A stretch of DNA of 64,000 bases, taken from NCBI RefSeq assembly GCF_031846385.1, contig NZ_JAVRHV010000004.1:267045-331044 (forward strand), written 5' to 3'. Both the position numbers and the translations under genes were made by a program. Under the pieces are notes generated by a model. The model did no database searches and was not told the DNA's origin. It saw nothing but the letters and a program-made list of their open reading frames with translations. How positions within the stretch are numbered: the first letter of the stretch is position 1; each line of letters begins with the position of its first letter. Of the stretch, positions 1 through 7,305 are shown in pieces. This DNA comes from Urechidicola vernalis. Its GTDB lineage: Bacteria; Bacteroidota; Bacteroidia; Flavobacteriales; Flavobacteriaceae.

Positions 1-1
1 A

Positions 2-973
2 AATGGAACCATTCATTATATCGCTCCACAATTTGAAAAGGGGACCATATTCGATTTTATGTTGTTGAATGGAGAGGTGCATTGTTGGGAAGAGCATGAG
101 AGTCCATTTGAACTATTACTAGCTATTTTAAAGCAAAATGGAATTGAATCTGGGCAACTTGCCATGGATGAAATGACACCGTTTTTTATGACAAATAGTT
201 TGTCTAAAGTGAATACTTCTTTTTCTATTATAGATGCAACTCCGGTTACTGCTGGGTGCCGTATGCAAAAATCTAAAAATGAAATAGCCATAATGCAAGC
301 GGCTATGGATATTACCTTAGAAGTTCAAAAAGCAGCAGCGAGAATTTTATATGTCGGAATATCAGCAAAGGAAGTGGTCGATTTTATCAATGAGGCTCAT
401 ATTAGATACGGTATTCCTTCTGGATCTTACTTTTGTATTGTGTTGTTTGGAGTTGATTCTGCTTTTCCACATGGTGTAAAATCTCCAAAGAATTTAGAAG
501 CAAATGAAATGGTCCTTATTGATACAGGTTGTGTCTTACATGATTACATTTCTGACATTACAAGAACCTATGTTTTTGGAACTCCAACGGATGAACAAAA
601 GCGAATATGGAATGTAGAGAAAGCAACTCAATTAGCCGCTTTTGATAAAGCCAAATTGGGAACGACATGTGGCGCTATTGATGATGCTTCGCGCGTTGAA
701 CTTTCTAAAAACGGGTTGAGTAAAGACTATGATTTACCAGGGTTACCGCATAGAACAGGGCATGGAATCGGATTAAATATTCATGAGCATCCCTATATAG
801 TTCGAAACAATGCAGTAACTTTAAAAGAAGGGATGACTTTTAGTAATGAACCGATGATTGTAATTCCTGATGCATTCGGAATTCGCCTAGAAGATCATGT
901 TTATATGACCACTGAAGGGTCTAAGTGGTTTACAGAACCTGCACATAGTATTGAGAATCCCTTCGGATATTAA
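2..973 (+). CDS. M24 family metallopeptidase (Xaa-Pro aminopeptidase-like), 5' truncated by window edge
   Basis: The reading frame is open from base 2 to the stop at 971-973, giving 323 residues, so the gene begins before the window; the ATG at 59 is internal. The C-terminal pita-bread peptidase domain is complete. The expected di-metal ligands can be seen: Asp in VLIDTGC, Asp in ISDITRT, His in TGHGIGLNIHEHP, Glu in FSNEPMIV and Glu in IRLEDH. Family members remove N-terminal residues next to proline; this one has no visible export signal in the part present, so a cytosolic dipeptidase or aminopeptidase P role is likely. The N-terminal creatinase-like domain is only partly in view. The exact substrate (X-Pro dipeptide versus longer peptide) cannot be decided. 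Confidence 0.9.
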   Translation, partial: NGTIHYIAPQFEKGTIFDFMLLNGEVHCWEEHESPFELLLAILKQNGIESGQLAMDEMTPFFMTNSLSKVNTSFSIIDATPVTAGCRMQKSKNEIAIMQAAMDITLEVQKAAARILYVGISAKEVVDFINEAHIRYGIPSGSYFCIVLFGVDSAFPHGVKSPKNLEANEMVLIDTGCVLHDYISDITRTYVFGTPTDEQKRIWNVEKATQLAAFDKAKLGTTCGAIDDASRVELSKNGLSKDYDLPGLPHRTGHGIGLNIHEHPYIVRNNAVTLKEGMTFSNEPMIVIPDAFGIRLEDHVYMTTEGSKWFTEPAHSIENPFGY

Positions 974-993
974 GAAAACGTTCAAAATAGGTG

Positions 994-1001
994 TACCTTT
1001 G
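994..1001 (+). promoter_or_regulatory. Candidate -7 promoter element for the DEAD-box gene
   Basis: TACCTTTG matches the Bacteroidota -7 consensus TAnnTTTG and lies 20 bases before the helicase ATG. No good TTG -33 box is seen at the usual spacing. Confidence 0.45.
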
Positions 1002-1021
1002 CAACATCGTAAAGAAAATCT

Positions 1022-2347
1022 ATGTCATTTAAATCCTTAGGGTTAATTCCAGAACTTTTAAAAGCAGTAAAGCAACAAGGTTACGAAACGCCTTCTCCTA
1101 TTCAAGAGAAAACAATACCTACTATTTTAGAAAAGAGAGATGTATTGGCTTCTGCGCAAACAGGAACTGGAAAAACAGCGGGGTTTACCTTGCCGTTATT
1201 ACAAACATTAGATGCGACTCGTAAAAAGCGTCATCGCCCAATTAGAGCACTAATTTTAACCCCAACGCGAGAACTAGCAGCTCAGGTTCATGATAATGTA
1301 AGAAGTTACAGCAAGTTTTTAGACATAAGATCTACTGTAATTTTTGGAGGTGTAAATGCCAAACCACAAATACGTACTATCCGTGGAGGAATTGATGTAC
1401 TTGTTGCAACGCCTGGAAGACTGCTAGATTTAGAAAATCAAAAAGCCTTGTCATTGGGTCGTATCGAAATTTTGGTATTGGATGAAGCAGACCGTATGCT
1501 AGATATGGGCTTTTTAAGAGATATCAAAAAGATTATTTCTTTAATGCCAAAGCATAGGCAAAACTTAATGTTCTCGGCAACCTACTCAAAAGATATTAAG
1601 AAATTGGCTGAAGGAATATTAAACAAGCCTGTCCTAATCGAAGCAACTCCTGAAAATACGACTGCAGAGCGCGTAAATCAAAAAGCTTTTAGAATTGACA
1701 AGGGGCAAAAAATTGCTTTTATAACAAAATTGATTGATGATGGAAACTGGAAGCAAGTACTGGTTTTTACTAGAACAAAGCATAGAGCAAATAAACTAAG
1801 CGAGAAGTTAGTAAAGGCTGGAATTTCTTCTGCTGCAATTCATGGAAATAAGAGTCAGGGCGCTAGAGAAAAGGCTTTAGGAGGTTTTAAAGCACAAAAG
1901 ATTCGAGTATTAGTTGCCACCGATATTGCCGCACGTGGATTGGATATTCCATTACTTCCTCATGTTATCAATTTTGAATTACCAAATGTACCAGAAGATT
2001 ATGTACATAGAATTGGTAGAACGGGTAGAGCAGGAGCAGAAGGTGAGGCTATATCTTTGGTTGATATTGATGAAATTCCTTATGTGAAGGCAATTGAAAA
2101 GTTGTTGGGTGAACCAATTGAAACCGAAGAAGTAGAAGGATTTGAACCATCTAATGAGCCTTCAGAAAGCAAGCCTAAACAGCAGCAAAAAAGAAAAAAG
2201 CCTAGAAGGCCATCAGACAGAAAACAACCTAGAAAAGAGGGGCAGAATAAATCACACAATTCTTCTGGAGACGCTAAAAAAGACGGTTCTAAAAATAGAA
2301 GAAGAAATAATAGGAGGAGAAGAAATAGAAACTCTTCTAAACAATAA
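1022..2347 (+). CDS. rhlE: DEAD/DEAH-box RNA helicase, RhlE-like
   Basis: This 441-residue protein is an ATP-dependent RNA helicase. All core motifs are in order: Q motif (YETPSPIQ, 21-28), motif I AQTGTGKT (45-52), PTREL (81-85), TPGRLLD (about 130-136), DEAD (154-157), SAT (185-187), ARGLDIP and HRIGRTGRAG near 300-335. After about residue 370 it continues as a lysine/arginine-rich, low-complexity tail, typical of RhlE-type helicases in which the tail binds RNA. In Bacteroidota such helicases act in ribosome assembly, RNA decay and cold adaptation. The gene is monocistronic, with a TAnnTTTG element just upstream and an inverted repeat at the stop codon. The rhlE symbol is by domain architecture only; several paralogues usually exist. 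Confidence 0.93.
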   Translation: MSFKSLGLIPELLKAVKQQGYETPSPIQEKTIPTILEKRDVLASAQTGTGKTAGFTLPLLQTLDATRKKRHRPIRALILTPTRELAAQVHDNVRSYSKFLDIRSTVIFGGVNAKPQIRTIRGGIDVLVATPGRLLDLENQKALSLGRIEILVLDEADRMLDMGFLRDIKKIISLMPKHRQNLMFSATYSKDIKKLAEGILNKPVLIEATPENTTAERVNQKAFRIDKGQKIAFITKLIDDGNWKQVLVFTRTKHRANKLSEKLVKAGISSAAIHGNKSQGAREKALGGFKAQKIRVLVATDIAARGLDIPLLPHVINFELPNVPEDYVHRIGRTGRAGAEGEAISLVDIDEIPYVKAIEKLLGEPIETEEVEGFEPSNEPSESKPKQQQKRKKPRRPSDRKQPRKEGQNKSHNSSGDAKKDGSKNRRRNNRRRRNRNSSKQ

Positions 2348-2377
2348 GAGATGCCAAATTTAATGACATCTCTTATT
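2343..2377. terminator. Inverted repeat between convergent genes
   Basis: An 11-bp perfect stem (2343-2353 with 2367-2377) with a 13-base loop overlaps the helicase stop codon and sits before the end of the convergent AhpD-like gene. The T-tract is weak on both strands, so it is only a possible bidirectional terminator. Confidence 0.4.
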
Positions 2378-2396
2378 AGGGGTGGGATTGAATTAA

Positions 2397-2954
2397 TTAA
2401 TTTAATACTGCAAATTTTCCAGCTTCAACTTTAGGAAAATCAATTTCCGTTTCTGCTAAATGATTTACGTAATTCGTTAAGGTATTCGAAACTACGTTTA
2501 GAACAATTTCTAGTGCATCGCCATCCGAATGTCCTGCTGCTTTAAAGTTATTAATAGTATCGGAAGTTACTTGTCCTCTTGTACGTGTAATTTCTTGAGC
2601 AAATTTTAATGCCGCTTGTACTTTAGTATCATCGGCTAATCCTTGTCTATTTTGTTCGGTTTGCTCGTCAGTTAATCCATTCATTTTTCCAATTGCAGTA
2701 TGCGCAGATAGGCAATAGTTACAACTGTTTTCTTCGGCGATGGCCAAGGCCAATTGCTCTCTAAATTTGTTATTGAAGTTGCCTGAAGCCGTTAATTGAC
2801 CTAAAGAAAGATAGGTTTCTAAAAGTGCAGGAGAATTACCCATAACCTTAATCAGGTTTGGAATAAAGCCTAACTTTTTTTGTACGGCGTTAAACAATTC
2901 TTTTGCTTTTCCGGTAGTTGTATCCGGGTTTAAAGTTTCAATTCTAGTACTCAT
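2397..2954 (-). CDS. Carboxymuconolactone decarboxylase / AhpD-like peroxidase-related protein
   Basis: This all-alpha protein of 185 residues carries the AhpD-type redox centre EENSCNYCLSAH: Glu75, Cys78, Cys81 and His85. Proteins with this CxxC plus His arrangement act as alkylhydroperoxidases or thiol-disulfide relay proteins; family members of about 180-190 residues are usually annotated as peroxidase-related. It is the second gene of a short unit: a 34-codon Cys-rich ORF ends 22 bases upstream, and an AraC-type regulator lies behind that. The context suggests induction in response to an oxidant, quinone or aldehyde, which is inference. No signal peptide is seen, so it should be cytosolic. 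Confidence 0.85.
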   Translation of the reverse strand: MSTRIETLNPDTTTGKAKELFNAVQKKLGFIPNLIKVMGNSPALLETYLSLGQLTASGNFNNKFREQLALAIAEENSCNYCLSAHTAIGKMNGLTDEQTEQNRQGLADDTKVQAALKFAQEITRTRGQVTSDTINNFKAAGHSDGDALEIVLNVVSNTLTNYVNHLAETEIDFPKVEAGKFAVLN

Positions 2955-2976
2955 AATTTTTGTTTTTAGTGTTTAA

Positions 2977-3081
2977 TTAATTTTTAGGACAATTACATAA
3001 AATATTGTCTGGTTGTTTTTCATCGTATTGTTGATATCCCCAACAATTTGGGCATTGATTTTCTTGTACTACATGTTTCAT
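2977..3081 (-). CDS. 34-residue Cys-rich microprotein (CPNCWGYQ type)
   Basis: ATG at 3079-3081 and TAA at 2977-2979 give a 34-residue peptide starting MKHVVQENQCPNCWGYQQYD and ending with a CNC motif. Four cysteines as CPNC and CNC look like a minimal zinc-binding or redox-active ribbon. It lies directly in front of the AhpD-like gene on the same strand with a 22-base gap, so the two are very likely co-transcribed. The conserved look of the Cys-Pro-x-Cys-Trp-Gly segment argues against a random ORF. Its function is unknown; a small partner of the AhpD-like protein is a reasonable guess. Confidence 0.65.
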   Translation of the reverse strand: MKHVVQENQCPNCWGYQQYDEKQPDNILCNCPKN

Positions 3082-3108
3082 AATTTTTACTATTAATTAT
3101 TTACACTG

Positions 3109-3116
3109 CAAAGATG
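3109..3116 (-). promoter_or_regulatory. Candidate -7 element for the microprotein/AhpD unit
   Basis: On the minus strand this reads CATCTTTG, one mismatch to TAnnTTTG, 28 bases before the microprotein ATG. No -33 TTG is found at proper spacing, which would suit an activator-dependent promoter. Confidence 0.35.
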
Positions 3117-3139
3117 CGGTAGAATTGAAGGTGAAAAAA

Positions 3140-3168
3140 TGGACAAAAGTTCCTTGTACTTGGACAAA
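3140..3168. promoter_or_regulatory. Direct repeats TGGACAAA, candidate AraC-type operator
   Basis: TGGACAAA occurs at 3140-3147 and again at 3161-3168, same orientation, 21 bp apart (two helical turns), which is the usual geometry for the two half-sites of an AraC-family regulator. The site lies between the AraC gene stop and the microprotein promoter, just upstream of the -7 candidate. Confidence 0.5.
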
Positions 3169-4014
3169 TTACTTTTTAACCTCTTTTTTGAATGAATTAG
3201 GGGATTGAGTCGTTGCTTTTGCGAAGAACCTAGAAAAATATGCAGGGTCGTTAAAACCTAAATTGTATGCAATTGTTTTGATTGAGTCATTAGAATAAAG
3301 TAATTGTCTTTTCGCCTCAAGAATTATTCTATTTTTAATGAATTGACTAGGAGAAGTGGTTCCAATTTTTTGAAAATGTTTTGTGAGTGATTTAGGCGAA
3401 AGCCCTAATCTAGATGCATATTCATTTACTGCATGAATTGATTTAAAATTCATTTCTACCAGGACACTAAAATCTTTAAATAATTTTGAGGCAACGTCCT
3501 CTTTTATTTGTGATTGCCCTTTTTTTATTCGAACAGATGATACTATAAATTGCTTTAAGTAAGATTGTAGCATATCATATTGTGCCGTTTCATTAAGTTG
3601 AAACTCCTCAATAAGGTTGTTTAAAATAAAATCTAGTTTTTTGATATCATTTGTTTCTGGAAGAACAAAAGGGGATTCATATATATTGTTGAAGAGCAAT
3701 CCATTGCATGATACTTCCTTGTCATGAGTTTGGATACAATAGAAATCTTGTGCAAATGAAATTTTATAGGCTTCTTGTATTTTTTCTGAATCTACGGCAA
3801 AGACCTGACCAGGAGATAGAAAAAATAAGGTGTTATCTTCAAAATTGTATTTCTCAAAATCGATGTGATATTGTCCTTTCCCTTTTTTAATCCAAAAGAT
3901 ATTGTAACCACTAACTTGCTCGGGTTTATTTACAACGCATGCTTTTTCAAATTGAACGGAACTGACCGAGAAAATATTTTTAAACGAGTATGTAGATATA
4001 TCTTGAACTGCCAT
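3169..4014 (-). CDS. AraC family transcriptional regulator
   Basis: A 281-residue regulator with an N-terminal cupin-like sensory region (about 1-160) and a C-terminal double helix-turn-helix (about 185-280). The second helix pair has the family signature IKTIAYNLGFNDPAYFSRFF followed by a P-x-x-F element (SPNSFKKE). The gene is directly upstream of the microprotein/AhpD unit on the same strand, separated by 87 bases that contain 21-bp-spaced direct repeats, so it probably activates that unit. The ligand is unknown. Confidence 0.9.
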   Translation of the reverse strand: MAVQDISTYSFKNIFSVSSVQFEKACVVNKPEQVSGYNIFWIKKGKGQYHIDFEKYNFEDNTLFFLSPGQVFAVDSEKIQEAYKISFAQDFYCIQTHDKEVSCNGLLFNNIYESPFVLPETNDIKKLDFILNNLIEEFQLNETAQYDMLQSYLKQFIVSSVRIKKGQSQIKEDVASKLFKDFSVLVEMNFKSIHAVNEYASRLGLSPKSLTKHFQKIGTTSPSQFIKNRIILEAKRQLLYSNDSIKTIAYNLGFNDPAYFSRFFAKATTQSPNSFKKEVKK

Positions 4015-4062
4015 TGTAGTTTCTTATCCGAAAATTGGTCGTAAAAAGAAAGAATTCATTTC

Positions 4063-4470
4063 TTATAAATCTTTTAATGGTTTTTTTCGATTTGATTTTT
4101 TGTCTGATTGCTTCTTTTTAGATTCCATTCTTTTTTTAACAACACTTCTAGGTACTTTAGTTGGTCTTCTAGTTTTTTGAACCTTTAATCCATTTTTTAG
4201 AATTTCTAGAAATCGAGAAATAACCAACTCTTTATTTCTATGCTGACTTCGAGTTTCGTCACAATTCAGAATTAAGATATAATCCGAATTTAGTTTTGAT
4301 GAGATTGATTTTCGTAAGCGTTCTTTCTCTAGATCGGATAATCCTTTTGAAGTATTAAGATTAAAGAATAAAACAACTTTTGATGAAACTTTGTTTACAT
4401 GTTGCCCTCCGGCACCACCGCTTCTAACTGCTTTAAAATTAAGCTCCGATACAATTTTTTCAATGTTCAT
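4063..4470 (-). CDS. arfB: Alternative ribosome-rescue factor ArfB (YaeJ), GGQ peptidyl-tRNA hydrolase
   Basis: The protein has 135 residues and the RF-1 catalytic fold with GGQ at 21-23 in SGGAGGQHVNKVSSKVVL. It lacks the codon-recognition domains of RF1/RF2 and ends in a lysine/arginine-rich tail (about 105-135), which in ArfB enters the empty mRNA channel of stalled ribosomes. It releases peptides from non-stop complexes. Its ATG overlaps the stop of the upstream kinase gene by one base (TAATG), so translation is coupled; it is the last gene of the six-gene minus operon. Confidence 0.92.
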   Translation of the reverse strand: MNIEKIVSELNFKAVRSGGAGGQHVNKVSSKVVLFFNLNTSKGLSDLEKERLRKSISSKLNSDYILILNCDETRSQHRNKELVISRFLEILKNGLKVQKTRRPTKVPRSVVKKRMESKKKQSDKKSNRKKPLKDL

Positions 4471-5066
4471 TACAACGATGATGAGAATCGATCCAAATTT
4501 GACCTACTAGCTATAATCTTATCAATGGCAGTAACGGCCGTTTCAAGTCTAGTTTTTTTATCACCTTTTAATAATAAATGCGGTCGGTTGTATTGATTTA
4601 AGGCCGTTTCAAAGGCATTAAACATTTTTTCTCGTTCATGAGGTTTGTCTCGTAAGTCGTCCGCTTCCCAGGGAGTATCTATGTAAGTAAGTAGGTATAG
4701 ATCATATTGATTTTCAATTGCGTATTTGTCTAAAGTCGGATCACATGTGCCTGCATAATACGCTTCCGAATATACCTTAGTTTCTAATAAATCAGTATCG
4801 CAAATAAGAACTCGGTCTGCTTTTTTAGACAATTTATTTTCTAATTTCATTTGCCCTTTGGCAATTGGAATTAAATCAGAAGTCTCACAAGTCTTTCTTT
4901 CATTATTCCATTTTTTTTGCAAATATTCTCTGGCATATTCTGGGGCCCAAACGGTATTATAATATACCGCAAGTTGGCGAGACAAAGTCGTTTTACCAGT
5001 AGATTCCGGTCCGAACAAGACTATTTTTACAATGTTTGCGGGTTTTTGTTTAAGTGTTTTTTCCAT
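4470..5066 (-). CDS. P-loop nucleoside kinase, NadR ribosylnicotinamide-kinase-like (AAA_28)
   Basis: A 198-residue P-loop protein with Walker A GPESTGKT at 19-26 followed by the NadR-type segment WAPEYAREY. This matches the nicotinamide riboside kinase domain of NadR, without the adenylyltransferase domain. It would phosphorylate the nucleoside or vitamin taken up by the neighbouring PnuC permease and so trap it in the cell. It overlaps the pnuC gene by 40 bases. Because a thiamine-binding protein gene also belongs to this operon, thiamine (as in PnuT systems) is an alternative substrate; the sequence alone does not decide this. Confidence 0.82.
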   Translation of the reverse strand: MEKTLKQKPANIVKIVLFGPESTGKTTLSRQLAVYYNTVWAPEYAREYLQKKWNNERKTCETSDLIPIAKGQMKLENKLSKKADRVLICDTDLLETKVYSEAYYAGTCDPTLDKYAIENQYDLYLLTYIDTPWEADDLRDKPHEREKMFNAFETALNQYNRPHLLLKGDKKTRLETAVTAIDKIIASRSNLDRFSSSL

Positions 5067-5659
5067 GCTAAATAACCAGAAATTGCTATAAATGTAAAGA
5101 TTAAATATTGAAAACTAGTAAATGTAAAGCCTTTGTAAAAATACAACGGAGCCGAAATTATATCGCCAATGATCCAATAAATCCAGTTTTCAATTTTTCT
5201 TCGTGCCATTAACCACATTCCAACAAAGAAAATTGCCGTAGTTACCGTATCTACATAAGCAACCCAACTGGTCCATTTGTCAAAAGTTTCATAAACGAAA
5301 TAGACAAAAATTAGCGTAGCAATAAAGATGGCTACCGATAATTTTTTTTCTTTTGATGTCGTTCTAGAAATGGGTGTTACGTGTGTAGAATCTACTTTTC
5401 GAGTCCAAATGTACCATCCATAAACACTCATTATGAAATAGTATCCATTAATCATCATGTCGCCTAAAAGTTCCCATTTAAACAGTAGGTAAACGAAAAT
5501 AGAGGTGCTAATCATTCCGGTAGGGAAAACCCAAATTTTATTTTGTTTGGAATACCAAACAGATAAAAACCCGAAAATAACAGCAATAATTTCTAAAACA
5601 ATATCAATGGTTTCATATCCGGAATACTGTCCGAATAGAAAATCAAAAATGTGGCTCAT
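5027..5659 (-). CDS. pnuC: PnuC-family vitamin/nucleoside transporter
   Basis: An integral membrane protein of 210 residues with about seven hydrophobic segments and typical PnuC features, including the tryptophan- and tyrosine-rich stretches SVYGWYIW and WIYWIIGDIISAPLYFYKG. PnuC homologues facilitate uptake of nicotinamide riboside (PnuC), riboflavin (PnuX) or thiamine (PnuT). It overlaps the kinase gene downstream (40 bases) and the thiamine-binding protein gene upstream (17 bases), so the three are translationally linked. Nicotinamide riboside is the default substrate; thiamine is plausible from context. Confidence 0.88.
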   Translation of the reverse strand: MSHIFDFLFGQYSGYETIDIVLEIIAVIFGFLSVWYSKQNKIWVFPTGMISTSIFVYLLFKWELLGDMMINGYYFIMSVYGWYIWTRKVDSTHVTPISRTTSKEKKLSVAIFIATLIFVYFVYETFDKWTSWVAYVDTVTTAIFFVGMWLMARRKIENWIYWIIGDIISAPLYFYKGFTFTSFQYLIFTFIAISGYLAWKKHLNKNPQTL

Positions 5660-5903
5660 AGTTGCGTCTATCAGACTTTACAATTTTTAGTAATAAAATT
5701 CCTCTTTCTGTCATTTCCAAAGCCGCTTTACCTTCTTCATTTAAGACCTTCATTACGGTGTCAAAATCACCATATACTTGCGTACTTAATGGATTTTCCA
5801 AAACTTTTAGCCCACTTGCTCTTAGTTTCTTAATAAAGGCAATAATCGGCGTTTCGTAATCGTCTTGTAATGGAGTTAAAGTAAGTTCTACAGAAATATT
5901 CAT
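5643..5903 (-). CDS. Thiamine-binding (MTH1187/YkoF-like) small protein
   Basis: A compact ferredoxin-fold protein of 86 residues with the family look: an N-terminal strand ISVELTLTPLQDDYETPI, a central NPLSTQVYGDFDTVMKVL and a C-terminal alpha/beta unit. Proteins of this family (DUF77, thiamine-binding) bind thiamine or related hydroxymethylpyrimidine compounds in the cytosol. It overlaps pnuC by 17 bases, which points to a shared vitamin-uptake function. There is no signal peptide. Confidence 0.78.
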   Translation of the reverse strand: MNISVELTLTPLQDDYETPIIAFIKKLRASGLKVLENPLSTQVYGDFDTVMKVLNEEGKAALEMTERGILLLKIVKSDRRNYEPHF

Positions 5904-5908
5904 TGTAT

Positions 5909-6634
5909 TTATTTTAATGATTGTAAAATGTTTAAATTTTCTTCAAAGGCAGTGCCGATAACTACAACATCTGCACCGTTTTTATAGGCGTTTTCTAATT
6001 GTTCTTTTGTTCTGATACCACCTCCAACTATTAGCGGAATGTCTAATTGCATTGATACGGTTTTAATAATAATTACCTCCATGGGTTCCGTGGCGCCGCT
6101 ACCAGCCTCCAAATATACCAAGTCTTTACCCATATATTGAGCCGCCAATGCCGTGTTTATTATTTTTTCGATTTCATTTTGAGGAATTGGGAGTGTTTTA
6201 CTTACCCTTTGCACCGCTGTTTCTTTGCCTCCATCAATTAAAATATATCCGGTTGGAATAATTTCTAAAGTTGAGTTTTTTAAAAACGGAGCAGATTTAA
6301 CCTGTTGATGTACCAAATATTCTGGGTTGTTTCCAGAGAGTAAAGAAAGAAAAAGAACCGCATCTCCTTCATCCGTAAGTTGGGTGTAATCTCCAGGAAA
6401 TATTAAAACTGGAATATTAGAATATTTTTTAATTTCTTTAATACAATTATCTGTAATTCCTTTTTGAACAGTACTACCACCAACAAAAATAAGATCAACA
6501 TTTTGATTGTTGATTTTATCAATAATTTCAGAGATTATTTCTAACTTTAATTTGTCGGGATCTAATAAAATGGCTAGCATTTTTTCACCCTTAACTTTGG
6601 AGCTTTTTATATGATTTAAAATTTGATTTTGCAT
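5909..6634 (-). CDS. Geranylgeranylglyceryl/heptaprenylglyceryl phosphate synthase (PcrB-like)
   Basis: A 241-residue TIM barrel with the family motifs LLDPDK (near 24-29), VGGST, YLEAGSGA (phosphate/glycerol-phosphate binding, about 175-182) and VGGGIRTKEQL near the C-terminus. It transfers a prenyl group from a polyprenyl diphosphate to sn-glycerol-1-phosphate, making an ether lipid precursor; Bacteroidota have a characteristic group of these enzymes. It lies one base after the phosphopantetheinyl transferase gene and five bases before the thiamine-binding gene. Chain length of the prenyl donor cannot be read from the sequence here. Confidence 0.9.
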   Translation of the reverse strand: MQNQILNHIKSSKVKGEKMLAILLDPDKLKLEIISEIIDKINNQNVDLIFVGGSTVQKGITDNCIKEIKKYSNIPVLIFPGDYTQLTDEGDAVLFLSLLSGNNPEYLVHQQVKSAPFLKNSTLEIIPTGYILIDGGKETAVQRVSKTLPIPQNEIEKIINTALAAQYMGKDLVYLEAGSGATEPMEVIIIKTVSMQLDIPLIVGGGIRTKEQLENAYKNGADVVVIGTAFEENLNILQSLK

Positions 6635-6635
6635 T

Positions 6636-7256
6636 TTAATTCATTGCATATACCAAAGTGAAGTTTTCTATTTGCTCAAAAAAGATATCGTAGTTTTCGT
6701 AATAATTGTCTTTTTTAATCCAGCCTTTAGTCTTAGTGTCGGTTAGTTTAAATGACTCTATAGGCAAATGTTCTCTAAATAATAGGCCGCCGTCTGGATG
6801 AATTTTAAAAAGACTTTCCTTAGCGCCCCAAATTACGGTCAATTGCTCAATTAAATTCTCTTCAACTAAAAAATCATTTTCAGAATCGACAAATTTATGA
6901 GCAATACGCTTTATTTTTTCACGATTCATTTCCATATCTATCCCAACCTGTGTAGTACTTACAATAATTGCAGAAAAAGTATAAGAATGAGTAATAGAGA
7001 TATGATTTCCATCTTTTAAATGAGGTTTTCCATCTGAAGTATAAAATAATTCATCATCAGAATATCCAGCCTCTTTTAAAAGATATCGAACACTTAAAAA
7101 CCCACGTTGATGCAATTCAGATTTCATTTTTTCAATTCTAGAAATACTTCTTTCATTGAGGTGTATATTGTCTCTTAATTCATCAACAACCTCTTCTATT
7201 TTCCAGACATATACAATGGTATTTTCATTCGCTTGTATTGTTTTAAATAGAGGCAT
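6636..7256 (-). CDS. 4'-phosphopantetheinyl transferase superfamily protein (Sfp-like)
   Basis: This 206-residue protein has the two Sfp-type signature elements: GIDME at 105-109 (metal-binding Asp107 and Glu109) and WGAKESLFK at 143-151 (Glu147 and Lys). It transfers the phosphopantetheine arm of coenzyme A to carrier proteins such as acyl carrier protein. It is the first gene of the minus-strand operon ending with arfB and is divergent from adenosylhomocysteinase, with about 50 bases between the two starts. Confidence 0.87.
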   Translation of the reverse strand: MPLFKTIQANENTIVYVWKIEEVVDELRDNIHLNERSISRIEKMKSELHQRGFLSVRYLLKEAGYSDDELFYTSDGKPHLKDGNHISITHSYTFSAIIVSTTQVGIDMEMNREKIKRIAHKFVDSENDFLVEENLIEQLTVIWGAKESLFKIHPDGGLLFREHLPIESFKLTDTKTKGWIKKDNYYENYDIFFEQIENFTLVYAMN

Positions 7257-7277
7257 TATTATATCGTTGAGTTTTCG

Positions 7278-7285
7278 TAATTTTG
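7278..7285 (+). promoter_or_regulatory. -7 promoter element of ahcY
   Basis: TAATTTTG matches TAnnTTTG exactly and lies 20 bases before the ahcY ATG at 7306. Because transcription should start downstream of it, it also argues against the in-frame upstream start at 7156. Confidence 0.55.
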
Positions 7286-7305
7286 CACCTCAAAAATATA
7301 CAATT

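Noticed and set aside
2142..2363. 73-codon plus-strand ORF in the helicase tail
   Set aside because: Out-of-frame shadow of the lysine/arginine-rich C-terminus.
7156..7305. N-terminal 50-codon extension of adenosylhomocysteinase
   Set aside because: It overlaps the start of the divergent phosphopantetheinyl transferase gene and the TAnnTTTG promoter; the shorter protein matches the family length.
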